A stretch of DNA of 43,702 bases, from contig JAHFKW010000003.1 of NCBI GenBank assembly GCA_023245145.1, forward strand, positions 5,857 through 49,558, read 5' to 3'. The stretch comes from Candidatus Staskawiczbacteria bacterium (GTDB taxonomy: Bacteria; Patescibacteriota; Minisyncoccia; Minisyncoccales; Staskawiczbacteraceae). Position 1 is the stretch's first letter, and each line of letters opens with the position of its first letter. The notes under the pieces are model-generated. The model worked only from the letters and a program-made list of their open reading frames with translations, was not told the origin of the DNA and made no database searches. The position numbers and the translations under genes were made by a program. Shown piece by piece: positions 18,505 to 30,003 of this stretch.

Positions 18505-20456
18505 ATTCGTTTTGTTTTTAAGAACCAATTAGTAATATTTGAGAATCTTTTAGCCGGGTCAATGATTTTTTGTGTATCAATCCCATTAACGGCGCTTGAA
18601 ACCCAATATATGTAATCGGGATTGTATAGAAAGAGAGCCGGAGCATCGGCCATGATGATGGTTTGTAATTGTTCGTACTTTTGTTGTTTTACCGACGGAT
18701 CGGTGGTTTGCCGGGCTTCTTTTAATAGTTGGTCCGCTTTTTTGTTATCATATTCGGAAAGGTTTAAGCCTGGATCCACTTTTTGAGATGAATGCCAGAA
18801 GGGATATAAATCTGGCAGTGCGCCTAATGCTTCGCCATACAAAAGTGCTTCATAATTTCTGTTTTTTATAATAGGCTTTATATCAGTTGTTGATAATGCG
18901 TTAATGGTAACTTCCACGCCTACCGCTTGCCAGTCTTTTTTCAATCGGTTGGCAATATCTATTAATTGGGGCTTATTTAAGGTGGTCAGAGTGATACTTA
19001 ATGTTTGAGAGTTAGTGGTTGGCGCAGTGCAGAGTGCATTTAATTTAGTTCGCGTACCGGCTCCAGTTTCTCCAGTTGCAGTTACATTCGGTAGATATTT
19101 TTTTTGAAATTCAGTCACTGCGTTTTCAGTTATTTTGGTGTAGTTTCCGAGAGTTTCGGATTCAAGGGTGATTTTAAAGGTATCATCCAGTTTTGCTAGG
19201 CATGTTTGTAATTGAGTAACTTCGTTACCTTTACTGCCTACTTTTAAATAATTGTTAAATTGGAAAGATGGTTTTTTGGTGGTGAATTTTATACGTTGAC
19301 CCTGGGCGTTTTCTTTATATTCTGTTTTGTCTAAGAGTGTTTTTGCTTTTTGAACATCAAATGCATAAGGCATGTTGGGGGCATTGTATCCGAAAAATTC
19401 AGGTAGAATAGGGGAGTCTACTGCTTGTGCTGCATCTTTATTGGTGGCATAGGAAAGAGCTTGGCGAATGTGGATATCAGAAAAAATGGATGTTTTTTGA
19501 TTATTGAAAAATACAGCAAAGTATCTAGGAAGTGAAAATGAGTAAGTTGTAAAATTGGTACTTTTAAACCAATCTTGGTTAATTTCTTTTTTTGCTAGTT
19601 CTTGATTATTTTCCAATGCAGCTAAAGCGAAGCCGTTAATTTGTCCGTTGTTTATGGCTCGAATTAAATCTTCTTTTTTTTCAAAAAACTTGAAAGAGAG
19701 ATTGGCAATAAAACTGGGTTTTAAGTAATATTTTCGGCTGGAAGTTAATTCAATTTTTTCTATAAATCCAGCGGGGTTTTGGGTCAGGTTTAAGAATTGA
19801 AAAGGGCCAGAACCAATGGGTTGTAAATTGTAAGCCGAGGTGGCAAAGTTTTCTGGTAAAACACTCTCCCAAATGTGCTTGGGTAAGATTTTAACAGTGG
19901 CATTTTCCAAGAAAGAATTATAGGGAGTTTTTAGGGTAAATCTTACAGAAGTTAAAGATGTCTTTTCTATGCCCACGTCTATCCAATTAGCGCGGAGTGC
20001 ACTTTTATAGTCTGAATTTTGGATGGTTTTGATGGTAAAAACAATATCATCGGCGGTTAGTGTCTTACCGTCATGCCAGAACAAATTATTTTTTAATTGA
20101 AAATCATAGATCTTACCATCAGGTGAAATGGTGTAACTTTTCGCTAAGTCGTTGCTGATACCACCCTCTTTATCATGGACTTGAAGCCCCGAGAATACTA
20201 GATCAATTAAGGTGCGATCGGTATCGTTAGTTTCCCCGTAAATGGGATTAATGAATCTGGGTTGGCCGACAATACCTTCAATATATGTTCCACCTAGGGT
20301 TGGCACCACTTTGGTGTGGCGATAGTAAAAATTAGCTATTAAAAAAATAAGAGAAATAATGGCTAGGGAAAAAAAGGTCAGCAGTACTAGTTTTTCACTT
20401 TTTTTAAGTACTTTAAAAATTTGTTTCCACTGAGAAAAGCTTGGAAATTGTTTCAT
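18495..20456 (-). CDS. ABC transporter substrate-binding protein (family 5) with internal peptidoglycan-binding domain
   Basis: SBP_bac_5 features (GGTYIEGIVGQPRFINPIY; NNLFWHDGKTLTADDIVFTI; DIHIRQALSYATNKD) plus embedded LKVGSKGNEVTQLQTCLAKL...TENAVTEFQKKYLPNVTATGETGAGTRTKLNAL. Confidence 0.9.
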   Translation of the reverse strand: MKQFPSFSQWKQIFKVLKKSEKLVLLTFFSLAIISLIFLIANFYYRHTKVVPTLGGTYIEGIVGQPRFINPIYGETNDTDRTLIDLVFSGLQVHDKEGGISNDLAKSYTISPDGKIYDFQLKNNLFWHDGKTLTADDIVFTIKTIQNSDYKSALRANWIDVGIEKTSLTSVRFTLKTPYNSFLENATVKILPKHIWESVLPENFATSAYNLQPIGSGPFQFLNLTQNPAGFIEKIELTSSRKYYLKPSFIANLSFKFFEKKEDLIRAINNGQINGFALAALENNQELAKKEINQDWFKSTNFTTYSFSLPRYFAVFFNNQKTSIFSDIHIRQALSYATNKDAAQAVDSPILPEFFGYNAPNMPYAFDVQKAKTLLDKTEYKENAQGQRIKFTTKKPSFQFNNYLKVGSKGNEVTQLQTCLAKLDDTFKITLESETLGNYTKITENAVTEFQKKYLPNVTATGETGAGTRTKLNALCTAPTTNSQTLSITLTTLNKPQLIDIANRLKKDWQAVGVEVTINALSTTDIKPIIKNRNYEALLYGEALGALPDLYPFWHSSQKVDPGLNLSEYDNKKADQLLKEARQTTDPSVKQQKYEQLQTIIMADAPALFLYNPDYIYWVSSAVNGIDTQKIIDPAKRFSNITNWFLKTKRIWQ

Positions 20457-20466
20457 TGGTTACACA

Positions 20467-20688
20467 TTAAAAAACTAACCCTAAAATACTTAATAGAATA
20501 AAAAATACGGCCGTTACTATAGTGGCATAGTGAAGATTTTTTTGTATACCCCTTCTTGAAGAATAGTTTTCTCCGCCTCCGCCAAAAGATGATCCAAGTG
20601 CCGTGCCTCGTTGCTGTAATGCAATGAGTATTATTAATATGACAGAAATGGCAATTTGCGCATAGAATAGTATCTGGTTAGTCGTCAT
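20467..20688 (-). CDS. secG: preprotein translocase subunit SecG
   Basis: 73 aa, two TM segments, LIALQQRGTALGSSFGGGGENYSSRRG. Confidence 0.9.
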   Translation of the reverse strand: MTTNQILFYAQIAISVILIILIALQQRGTALGSSFGGGGENYSSRRGIQKNLHYATIVTAVFFILLSILGLVF

Positions 20689-21028
20689 GTTTTAAGATTG
20701 ATTTACTTAATAAAATATTTAAAATCCAAATGATAATCGTTGTCCAAAAAAATGGGAATAGGAGTGGGGCTGAAAATTCTCGAAAGAGTATGTCAATCAC
20801 CCAAATGAAAGCCAAGTTAATTATTAACTGGAAAGGAAGAAACTGAGTAAAAAATTTTAGCAATCCCAATGTAATTCCCAGCAGTAGATAGATTTGCCAA
20901 ATGGCAGTTAGGTGAAATCCAAAAAAAGTAGAATCAGTTAAAAGTCTAACGTAGACGCCTGGCACAAATAATGTTGCCAGCCAAAGACCTAACGTGGTGG
21001 CGATAATGGAAGATAGAATCTTTCGCAT
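20678..21028 (-). CDS. phage holin family / 4-TM membrane protein
   Basis: 116 aa, multiple TM helices, resembles the mycobacterial-type holin superfamily IV layout. Confidence 0.6.
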   Translation of the reverse strand: MRKILSSIIATTLGLWLATLFVPGVYVRLLTDSTFFGFHLTAIWQIYLLLGITLGLLKFFTQFLPFQLIINLAFIWVIDILFREFSAPLLFPFFWTTIIIWILNILLSKSILKHDD

Positions 21029-21053
21029 TAATTATATGGTAGCAGAAATTACA

Positions 21054-22301
21054 TTAATTATCAAGTAGGGCTCTTTTCCTTAACTTTTTATGATAGGTGA
21101 TAGCGAAACGATGGGCTTCGTCGTCTAAATGTTTTACTAAGTTATAAATTTCTTGGGGTAAATCTTTTAAGGGGATTTTGGGTTTGCCTTCTATTAAAAG
21201 CTCTTGTCGTCCTTTTGCAATTGATATAATTTTAATGCTTTGGGTTTGTTTAGGATTTAGGGTTTTGGATTTAGAGTTTATAGCAACATTAAGTTGCGCC
21301 TTCCCACCATCAATTAGCATGACTTCCGGGTAGCCCCATTCGGAGTGAGCCAGGCGTCTTTCTAAAACTTCTTTCAACATGGCAATGTCATTAGGCTCGT
21401 TTTTCATTCGGATTTTAAACTTTTTGTACTGGCTTTTGGCAGGTGCGCCATCCATAAACACTACCATACTGCCCACCGCGTTTTTGCCTTGAATGTTAGA
21501 AATATCATAGCATTCTATTTTATGGATAGCTTTTTTCATGCCCAGTAACTTTGGTAGTCTTGCAAGGTCGGACCTTACAATACTTTTGGCTTGTTCAATA
21601 ACATGGGTGTGTGCTAAAACTTGTTCCAGCGCCTGAATTTTGTCTCGTACTTTTGAAGCATTCTCATATTCTTGAGAATGTGAGAATGTGGCCATTTCTT
21701 TTTTTAAGACATATAACGCTGTTTTACGTTTGCCTTGTAAAATCTGCGATAGTTTTTTGATATTATTTTTATACTCAATTAAATTTGGAGCTACGCCCGG
21801 ACACAAATTCAAGTGGCACCAGGTGCACGGCCGCGCGCTGTGGCGCGCGGCCGTGTAAAACGGAAACACGCGACGCAAAAACTTCAAAGTCTTTTTTAAA
21901 GCTTGTCCTTCCACAAAAGGTCCGATATATTTTGTATCCGAATTACTTTTCTGATGAGTAATGTAAATAAATGGTCGTTTTCCACCTTCCACCGCTACGT
22001 AAAAATAGTTTTTGTCATCTTTCCAGATCGCATTAAATTTTGGCAGATGCTTTTTAATCAACTGGGCTTCCAAAACCAGCGCTTCAATTTCCGAATTAGT
22101 ATTAATAAAATCAATCTTAGTAATTTTATTAAGATATAAATTATCTTTATAAGAGGGTTGCTGAAAATGATTTTTCACTCGATCACGTAAATTTATCGCC
22201 TTGCCAATGTAAATTATCTGTGATTTTTCATAAAACAAATACACCCCGGATGTTTTGGGTAATTGGTATATATTATTTTTCAATGCAGTTTGTAATATCA
22301 T
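21054..22301 (-). CDS. uvrC: excinuclease ABC subunit C (short form)
   Basis: GIY-YIG (SGVYLFYEKSQIIYIGKAINLRDRVKNHF), UVR motif, RNase H-like ECYDISNIQG...LIDGGKAQLN...HLDDEAHRFAITYHKKLR; no C-terminal HhH. Confidence 0.93.
   Translation of the reverse strand: MILQTALKNNIYQLPKTSGVYLFYEKSQIIYIGKAINLRDRVKNHFQQPSYKDNLYLNKITKIDFINTNSEIEALVLEAQLIKKHLPKFNAIWKDDKNYFYVAVEGGKRPFIYITHQKSNSDTKYIGPFVEGQALKKTLKFLRRVFPFYTAARHSARPCTWCHLNLCPGVAPNLIEYKNNIKKLSQILQGKRKTALYVLKKEMATFSHSQEYENASKVRDKIQALEQVLAHTHVIEQAKSIVRSDLARLPKLLGMKKAIHKIECYDISNIQGKNAVGSMVVFMDGAPAKSQYKKFKIRMKNEPNDIAMLKEVLERRLAHSEWGYPEVMLIDGGKAQLNVAINSKSKTLNPKQTQSIKIISIAKGRQELLIEGKPKIPLKDLPQEIYNLVKHLDDEAHRFAITYHKKLRKRALLDN
21825..21856. repeat. 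GC-only inverted repeat inside uvrC
   Basis: cacggccgcgcgc-tgtg-gcgcgcggccgtg, 13-bp perfect arms. Confidence 0.85.
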
Positions 22302-22385
22302 GCCTGGTATTGATATTTTTAATTATAGGTATAGCATAGTAGTTAATGTAGTTCATTTCAACCCCTATCCTCATGGGAGTCAACC

Positions 22386-22598
22386 ATGGATAAATATTGG
22401 GTAATGGTTTGCCTTGATTTAGAAAGGGGCGACCCAGGTCTGAGGGGCTATGCTCTAAGCATTGAATCTTTGCATTTCACCACTGACCAAAATATGGCGC
22501 CAAAGTTTTCCAAAGAAGAGGCTCTGGAAATTGCTTCGCATTTTCGTAATCAGTGCTTACCATGGAAGGTGTGTATTGTTTTGATTGAGCCAAAATAG
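22386..22598 (+). CDS. small solo-cassette hypothetical protein
   Basis: 70 aa ORF with gggag RBS and downstream terminator. Confidence 0.5.
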   Translation: MDKYWVMVCLDLERGDPGLRGYALSIESLHFTTDQNMAPKFSKEEALEIASHFRNQCLPWKVCIVLIEPK

Positions 22599-22606
22599 TT
22601 TACGAA

Positions 22607-22634
22607 AGCCCTGTTGTCGCGACAGGGCTTTTTC
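22607..22634 (+). terminator. intrinsic terminator
   Basis: AGCCCTGT-tgtcgcg-ACAGGGCT followed by T-tract. Confidence 0.75.
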
Positions 22635-22668
22635 TTTTGTGATTTTTCTTGTATAATAGCGTATTTCC

Positions 22669-25296
22669 ATGAAAAACGATTACATCAAAATTCGGGGGGC
22701 TAAGGTTCATAATTTAAAGAACATAGACCTTGATATTCCCAAAAATAAATTGGTGGTGATTACGGGACTTTCAGGTTCTGGAAAATCTTCATTGGCTTTT
22801 GATACACTGTATGCGGAAGGGCAGAGACGATATGTGGAAAGTTTGTCGCCGTACGCGCGACAGTTTTTAGGGGTGATGGATAAGCCCGAGGTGGATAAGA
22901 TAGAAGGCATTAGCCCGGCCATTGCCATTGACCAGAGAAAAGCGGTGCACAATCCGCGTTCAACCGTGGGAACTATCACTGAAATTTATGATTATCTACG
23001 TCTTTTATATGCGCGTATCGGAAAGCCCCATTGCCCTAACTGCAAAAAATTAATTGCCCGCCAAACCATTGACCAGATTGTGGAGCAGGTTTTAAAAATA
23101 AAACCCAAGACGGAAATTATGATTTTGGGGCCGGTCATTCGTGCTAAAAAAGGTGAGCACACAGCAGTGTTGGAAGAAATTCAAAGGGGCGGATTTGTAC
23201 GCGTACGCATTGATGGCGATATTTATCCTATAGAAGAGGCACTATTTAAACAGCTGGATAAACAAAAAAAACACAGTATTGAAGCGGTAGTAGATAGGTT
23301 GGTGTTGCCTGCCCACCGTGGAGGCGGGGAAAAAGAATTAGACCGTTCACGATTAGTTGATTCTTTGGAAACGGCTTTAAGGCTGGGTAAGGGAATAGTG
23401 ATTATAAGTCAAAATAGTGGGGATTTGATTTTTTCAGAGCATTTTGCCTGTGAAGATTGTGGGATCTCCTTGGCTGAACTTGAACCAAGAACCTTTTCAT
23501 TTAATAATCCTTACGGTGCCTGCCCGGATTGTACGGGACTTGGAGAAAAACTAGAGCTAGATCCTAATTTGCCAGCTTTAGCCCATACCTCTCCGAAAGT
23601 AGCTTTTATTATTTCTCAAATCAACAAAGACAGGTATCCGACTTCTGAATGGATGCAGGAAGAAATGAAAAAATACATGGTTGTTAAAGTTTGTGAAACT
23701 TGCCATGGTAAAAGGTTAAAGCCCGAAGTATTGGCTGTGACGGTCGCCGAAAAATCCATTGATGAAATCGTAGAAATGCCAGTGGAAAAAATGGGGCCGT
23801 TTTTTGCAGGATTAGTAAAAAACATTGGTTTGGCAGATAAAAAAATCAGTCAACCCATTACCAAAGAAATTTCAGAAAGAATTCAGTTTTTGTTTGACGT
23901 GGGATTAAACTATTTAACCTTAGACAGAAAAGCCGGTACGCTTTCGGGTGGAGAAGAACAACGCATACGATTGGCCACCCAAATCGGCTCAAAATTGTCC
24001 GGTGTTTTATATATTCTAGATGAACCATCTATTGGTTTACATGCGCGCGATCAGCATCGGTTAATTGATACATTGTTTCAGTTGCGAGACTTGGGAAATA
24101 CTGTAATCGTAGTTGAGCACGATTCCCAAACCATGCTGGCGGCCGATTGGATAGTGGAAATTGGACCGGGCGCCGGAAAACACGGCGGAAAGGTGGTGTT
24201 TGAAGGAACGCCAATCCAATTATTAAAATCTAAAACCTCAACAGGCGATTATTTGAGCGGTAGAAAGAAAGTGTCCTCTGATTCTCCAAGCTTGGAAAAT
24301 CACGGACAGCAGAAGTATTTAGAAATTATTGGGGCGACGGAACATAATTTAAAAAATGTGGATGTGAAAATTCCACTGGGAAAGTTTGTGTGCTTTACGG
24401 GAGTTTCGGGTTCTGGAAAATCTTCGTTGGTTAGTGATATTTTAGCAACGGCACTATTAAAACAGTTTTATCGGGCAAAAGAAAAGCCGGGTCAGCACAA
24501 AGAAATTCTGGGAACAGAACATATTAATAAAGTGGTATTGGTTGACCAGTCGCCCATTGGGCGGACGCCTCGATCAAATCCCGCCACGTATACCGGCGCT
24601 TTTTCTTTTATCAGGGACATATTTACTCAGACCAAAGAAGCAAGAATCCGTGGTTATTCGGCTGGCCGGTTCAGTTTTAATGTAAAAGGTGGAAGGTGTG
24701 AGGCTTGCGAAGGCCAGGGCGTAAAAAAAGTAGAAATGTATTTTTTGCCTGACATTTATGTTGAATGCGAAGAATGTAAGGGTAAAAGGTATAGCCGCGA
24801 AGTGCTGGAAATTTTATATAAAGACAAAAGTATTTCGGATGTACTGCATATGACCATTGAAGAGGCCGGAGAATTTTTTAAGAATATCCCAGGCATTTCT
24901 GACAAAATGAAAACCTTAAAAGAGGTGGGACTTTCGTATATTGAGCTAGGACAATCGGCTACTTCGTTGTCGGGCGGAGAGGCACAGAGGATAAAACTGG
25001 CAACCGAACTTTCGCGTCGTGATACGGGAAATACCCTTTATATTTTAGACGAGCCAACCACGGGTTTGCATTTTGAAGACATTAAAAAATTGGTGCAGGT
25101 GTTGCGCAACTTGGTGGACAAGGGAAATACAGTCATCACCATTGAGCACAACATAGATTTTATCCGTTGTGTTGATTATATTATTGATCTGGGTCCGGAC
25201 GGGGGCGAAAAAGGTGGGCATATTATTGCAGAAGGAACTCCGGCGGAAATTACCAAGATTAAAGGAAGTTTTACAGGGAGGTACTTGAAGAAGTAA
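22669..25296 (+). CDS. uvrA: excinuclease ABC subunit A
   Basis: [60 protein letters not shown]; two ABC signature motifs; Zn-binding [32 protein letters not shown]. Confidence 0.98.
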   Translation: MKNDYIKIRGAKVHNLKNIDLDIPKNKLVVITGLSGSGKSSLAFDTLYAEGQRRYVESLSPYARQFLGVMDKPEVDKIEGISPAIAIDQRKAVHNPRSTVGTITEIYDYLRLLYARIGKPHCPNCKKLIARQTIDQIVEQVLKIKPKTEIMILGPVIRAKKGEHTAVLEEIQRGGFVRVRIDGDIYPIEEALFKQLDKQKKHSIEAVVDRLVLPAHRGGGEKELDRSRLVDSLETALRLGKGIVIISQNSGDLIFSEHFACEDCGISLAELEPRTFSFNNPYGACPDCTGLGEKLELDPNLPALAHTSPKVAFIISQINKDRYPTSEWMQEEMKKYMVVKVCETCHGKRLKPEVLAVTVAEKSIDEIVEMPVEKMGPFFAGLVKNIGLADKKISQPITKEISERIQFLFDVGLNYLTLDRKAGTLSGGEEQRIRLATQIGSKLSGVLYILDEPSIGLHARDQHRLIDTLFQLRDLGNTVIVVEHDSQTMLAADWIVEIGPGAGKHGGKVVFEGTPIQLLKSKTSTGDYLSGRKKVSSDSPSLENHGQQKYLEIIGATEHNLKNVDVKIPLGKFVCFTGVSGSGKSSLVSDILATALLKQFYRAKEKPGQHKEILGTEHINKVVLVDQSPIGRTPRSNPATYTGAFSFIRDIFTQTKEARIRGYSAGRFSFNVKGGRCEACEGQGVKKVEMYFLPDIYVECEECKGKRYSREVLEILYKDKSISDVLHMTIEEAGEFFKNIPGISDKMKTLKEVGLSYIELGQSATSLSGGEAQRIKLATELSRRDTGNTLYILDEPTTGLHFEDIKKLVQVLRNLVDKGNTVITIEHNIDFIRCVDYIIDLGPDGGEKGGHIIAEGTPAEITKIKGSFTGRYLKK

Positions 25297-25302
25297 AAAC
25301 TA

Positions 25303-25331
25303 TTGACAGTTGATTGCTTTTTTCCTAATAT
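25303..25331 (+). promoter_or_regulatory. sigma70-type promoter of groESL
   Basis: TTGACA-17-TAATAT. Confidence 0.75.
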
Positions 25332-25357
25332 TAGCAATCATAATCAATAAGTGCTAA
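25331..25357 (+). promoter_or_regulatory. CIRCE-like operator (HrcA site)
   Basis: TTAGCAATC-N9-AAGTGCTAA vs consensus TTAGCACTC-N9-GAGTGCTAA (one mismatch per half-site), just 3' of the -10 box. Confidence 0.8.
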
Positions 25358-25362
25358 AAAAC

Positions 25363-25653
25363 ATGAATATAAAACCATTATCAGATCACATTTTAATAGA
25401 ACCTATTAAGGCCAAGGAAAAAACAGATACGGGAATTTTATTGCCAGACACAGTTGATAAAGATAAATCAGAACAAGGCATTATCATTGCCGTCGGCAAC
25501 GGCAAAAAAACAGATGATGGAAAAATTGTGCCTGTTTCTGTGATGCCCGGTCAAAAAGTACTGTTTAATAAATATGGGCCAAGTGAAATTAAGGTAGATG
25601 GAAAAGAGTACCTTATTGCAAAGGAGGAAGATATTCTTGCAGTCATTGAATAG
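25363..25653 (+). CDS. groES: co-chaperonin GroES
   Basis: MNIKPLSDHILIEPIKAKEKTDTGILLPDT...GQKVLFNKYGPSEIKVDGKEYLIAKEEDILAVIE; start moved to ATG 25363. Confidence 0.97.
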   Translation: MNIKPLSDHILIEPIKAKEKTDTGILLPDTVDKDKSEQGIIIAVGNGKKTDDGKIVPVSVMPGQKVLFNKYGPSEIKVDGKEYLIAKEEDILAVIE

Positions 25654-25659
25654 TTAAAT

Positions 25660-27407
<1,748 letters not shown>

Positions 27408-27415
27408 AATAAATA

Positions 27416-27442
27416 TCCGCCTTGTCTTGGGGCGGGTTTTTA
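27416..27442 (+). terminator. intrinsic terminator after groEL
   Basis: CCGCC...GGCGG followed by a T-tract. Confidence 0.6.
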
Positions 27443-27456
27443 GTTATAATAAATTA

Positions 27457-27561
27457 ATGTCAGACGAAAAAGGTTCATCTTCAATGTTGTATTTGTTGGC
27501 TCCGGTCGGAGTAGTGGTGATTTTACTGATTGCTGTATTTTTTATTTGGCAAACATATTAA
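27457..27561 (+). CDS. small single-TM protein (34 aa)
   Basis: translation MSDEKGSSSMLYLLAPVGVVVILLIAVFFIWQTY*; absent from ORF track because of size. Confidence 0.4.
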   Translation: MSDEKGSSSMLYLLAPVGVVVILLIAVFFIWQTY

Positions 27562-27581
27562 TAATTCTAACTTCTCAAACT

Positions 27582-28112
27582 ATGGAGTGTCCCAATATAC
27601 ATGGTCAGTTAAAAAAAATGTTATTTCACGATTTGGAGGTGGATTACTGCCCCGATTGTTTGGGTATTTGGTTTGACCAAGATGAATTGATGCATGCAAA
27701 GAATGATAAGGATGAACAGTTGCGCTGGTTGGATTTTGATGTTTGGCGAGATAAAAAAAAGTTTACGGTTGCGCCAGTTAATAAGCGCTGTCCAGTGGAT
27801 AGATTGTCTTTTGTGCAGGTGGGTTATGATAATTCAAATGTGAAAATTGATTTTTGTAAGCATTGCAGGGGAATCTGGCTGGACAGGGGAGAATTCAAGC
27901 AGATTATGGTGTATTTAAAGAAAAAATCAGATTATGAGGCGCTGCACCATTACACTAAAAATTTGGCGGTGCAATTGTGGGAAGTATTTGCCGGGCCCGA
28001 AAAATTCAGGGAAGAATTGGAAGATTTTTTAATGCTGATAAAATTATTTAATTATAAATTTGTAACGCAGCATCCTCATTTGGAAACCTTAATTGAGGAG
28101 TTGCCCAAATAA
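27582..28112 (+). CDS. TFIIB-type zinc-ribbon protein
   Basis: two zinc-ribbon-like units: MECP...DYCPDCLGIWFDQDEL and CPVDRLSF...DFCKHCRGIWLDRGEF. Confidence 0.75.
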   Translation: MECPNIHGQLKKMLFHDLEVDYCPDCLGIWFDQDELMHAKNDKDEQLRWLDFDVWRDKKKFTVAPVNKRCPVDRLSFVQVGYDNSNVKIDFCKHCRGIWLDRGEFKQIMVYLKKKSDYEALHHYTKNLAVQLWEVFAGPEKFREELEDFLMLIKLFNYKFVTQHPHLETLIEELPK

Positions 28113-28115
28113 CCT

Positions 28116-28667
28116 ATGATCGGATATATTATTTTAGTAATCGTTGTGGTTGTGGTCTTGTGGGTGGTGGTAATGTTCAATGGTTTGGTTACCTTAAAAA
28201 ACCGGGCCAAGGAAGCATGGGCTGACATTGATGTGCAGTTGAAAAGAAGATATGACTTAATTCCTAATTTGGTGGAAACGGTCAAGGGTTATGCCACGCA
28301 CGAAAAAGAGCTGTTTGAAAAAGTTACTCAAGCCAGAGCTAATGCCATGAACGCGCAGGGCGTGGAGGGTAAGGCGGTGGCGGAAAATATGTTGTCTGGC
28401 GCTTTGAAAAGCTTGTTTGCGGTTTCAGAGGCTTACCCGGATTTAAAAGCTTCGGTAAACTTTTTGGAATTACAGCGTGAATTAACTGACACTGAAGATA
28501 AAATTCAGGCATCTCGCAGGTTTTACAACACTAATGTTCGCGACCTAAATATTAAAGTAGAAAGCTTTCCAGCTAATTTAATTGCCAACTCTTTTGGCTT
28601 CTCTAAAATGGACTTGTTTCAGACGGCGAGTGAGGCGGAGAGGCAACCGGTGGGGGTGAAGTTTTAA
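28116..28667 (+). CDS. lemA: LemA family protein
   Basis: N-terminal TM; NRAKEAWADIDVQLKRRYDLIPNLVETVKGYATHEKELFEKVTQARA. Confidence 0.95.
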   Translation: MIGYIILVIVVVVVLWVVVMFNGLVTLKNRAKEAWADIDVQLKRRYDLIPNLVETVKGYATHEKELFEKVTQARANAMNAQGVEGKAVAENMLSGALKSLFAVSEAYPDLKASVNFLELQRELTDTEDKIQASRRFYNTNVRDLNIKVESFPANLIANSFGFSKMDLFQTASEAERQPVGVKF

Positions 28668-28678
28668 GGTATAAAAAT

Positions 28679-29458
28679 ATGCCATTTAAGGAAGGGGATG
28701 GTCAAAAGGTTGGTGCAAGTAAAAATGAAGAGCTTGCGCCTGAGCAGATAGTGACAACTTTAGCTAATGAGCTACCTGGTTTTAAGATGAGAGAATTCTC
28801 GCATGTAGAAATACCTCAAGAAATAGATTATCAGGCTTTCGGATATGTCGATATGTCTCAAGGGACAGGAATAAAATTAAAACAATTGCAAGAAAGTTTA
28901 GAAAATCCTGATGGGAAATATACAGCTGCAATTGCAATAGTGGATGCAAATAAGAATATTACTTCAAAAAAATACAAAGAAGCAAAAAGAGTGGTAGATA
29001 AATCTAAGATAGATCGGCAGAAAACAGAAGACGAAATAAAACAATTAGAGGATGGGCAGCACGTCATGGGGGAGCTAAAAGAAGCACTGGAAAGTTTGGC
29101 GCGATTTTGTAGTGAGTTTTCTGATCGTCCGATGATTTTTGATTCACTCAATGATTCAGAGAGAAGTGCTTGGCGAGATGAGAAAGGTAAACAATATGGG
29201 GTGGCCTTTGATAAGTTTTTCAAAAGGAACAAGCTAACAATTAATTCGCTTTTGCCAGTTGTCGAAGGGGTTCATAGTTTACTGAAGCTTACCAAGAATA
29301 TTAAATCTCCGAAAATACAGGAGTTTGTATCGATAGCCAAGGAAATTCCACAAGATTTGAAGTTTTATTACTATGTAACTTTAGAAGAAAAAGTAATATT
29401 TGTAGAAAAAATAGATAATCTCTGTAGAAAGTTTTTACAGCTTATTGGTAAAGAATAA
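28679..29458 (+). CDS. hypothetical protein (259 aa)
   Basis: ORF translationally packed between lemA and the htpX 5' remnant; no recognised family. Confidence 0.6.
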   Translation: MPFKEGDGQKVGASKNEELAPEQIVTTLANELPGFKMREFSHVEIPQEIDYQAFGYVDMSQGTGIKLKQLQESLENPDGKYTAAIAIVDANKNITSKKYKEAKRVVDKSKIDRQKTEDEIKQLEDGQHVMGELKEALESLARFCSEFSDRPMIFDSLNDSERSAWRDEKGKQYGVAFDKFFKRNKLTINSLLPVVEGVHSLLKLTKNIKSPKIQEFVSIAKEIPQDLKFYYYVTLEEKVIFVEKIDNLCRKFLQLIGKE

Positions 29459-29459
29459 T

Positions 29460-29546
29460 ATGGCCTCAATTTACACTCAAGCAGATTCGAATACTCGCAA
29501 AACTTGGTTTTTGATAACCGGGTTTTTGGTGTTTGTGATTGCCTAG
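29460..29546 (+). pseudogene. truncated duplicate of the htpX 5' end
   Basis: MASIYTQADSNTRKTWFLITGFLVFVIA* vs MPSIYTQADSNTRKTWFLITGFLVFVIAVGW at 30064; nearly all differences synonymous. Confidence 0.9.
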
Positions 29547-29556
29547 ACAAAACGTT

Positions 29557-29946
29557 ATGAAAAAAGATTTTGACAAGTGGAATATCAGAAAAAAGGAAAC
29601 CAATTCAGATAATGACTACTTGCCTCTGTATCATAGGCGTCAAATAAGATGGTGTCGTCTGGGTGTTAATGTTGGCTATGAACAAGATGGCACGGGGAAG
29701 GATTTTTCAAGACCAGTTTTAATTTTAAAAGGCTTTAGTAGGCATGTTTGTTTGGTCGTGCCCTTAACTACTTCTGAAAAGAAAAACCCTTACCATGTTT
29801 CAGTTGGAAAAATTGATGGCAAAAACGCATTTACTATTATTTCGCAAATCCGCCTGATAGATACTAAGCGTCTTGACCAACATATTGCAACACTGGATAA
29901 AAAATTATTTGAGTTAATACAAAAAGCCGTCAAAGACATGCTCTGA
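29557..29946 (+). CDS. PemK/MazF-like type II toxin family protein
   Basis: GTGKDFSRPVLILKGFSRHVCLVVPLTTSEKKNPYHVSVG...SQIRLIDTKRLDQHIATLDKKLFELIQKAV. Confidence 0.75.
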   Translation: MKKDFDKWNIRKKETNSDNDYLPLYHRRQIRWCRLGVNVGYEQDGTGKDFSRPVLILKGFSRHVCLVVPLTTSEKKNPYHVSVGKIDGKNAFTIISQIRLIDTKRLDQHIATLDKKLFELIQKAVKDML

Positions 29947-29998
29947 CGACTTCTGTTGTTCTCCCCCGGTAAAGGGGGCCGGCCCGAAGGCATTTATG
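29921..29998 (-). ncRNA. predicted short antisense ncRNA overlapping the toxin 3' end
   Basis: minus-strand promoter, inner CCCCC/GGGGG hairpin, then GTCGTCA-N11-TGACGGC + T5 terminator at 29950-29921. Confidence 0.5.
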
Positions 29999-30003
29999 GT
30001 TCT

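Noticed and set aside
29790-29993. 67 aa minus-strand ORF beginning downstream of the strong antisense promoter
   Set aside because: Continues through the predicted terminator into toxin antisense; no SD and low-complexity antisense-like composition, so a ncRNA is preferred
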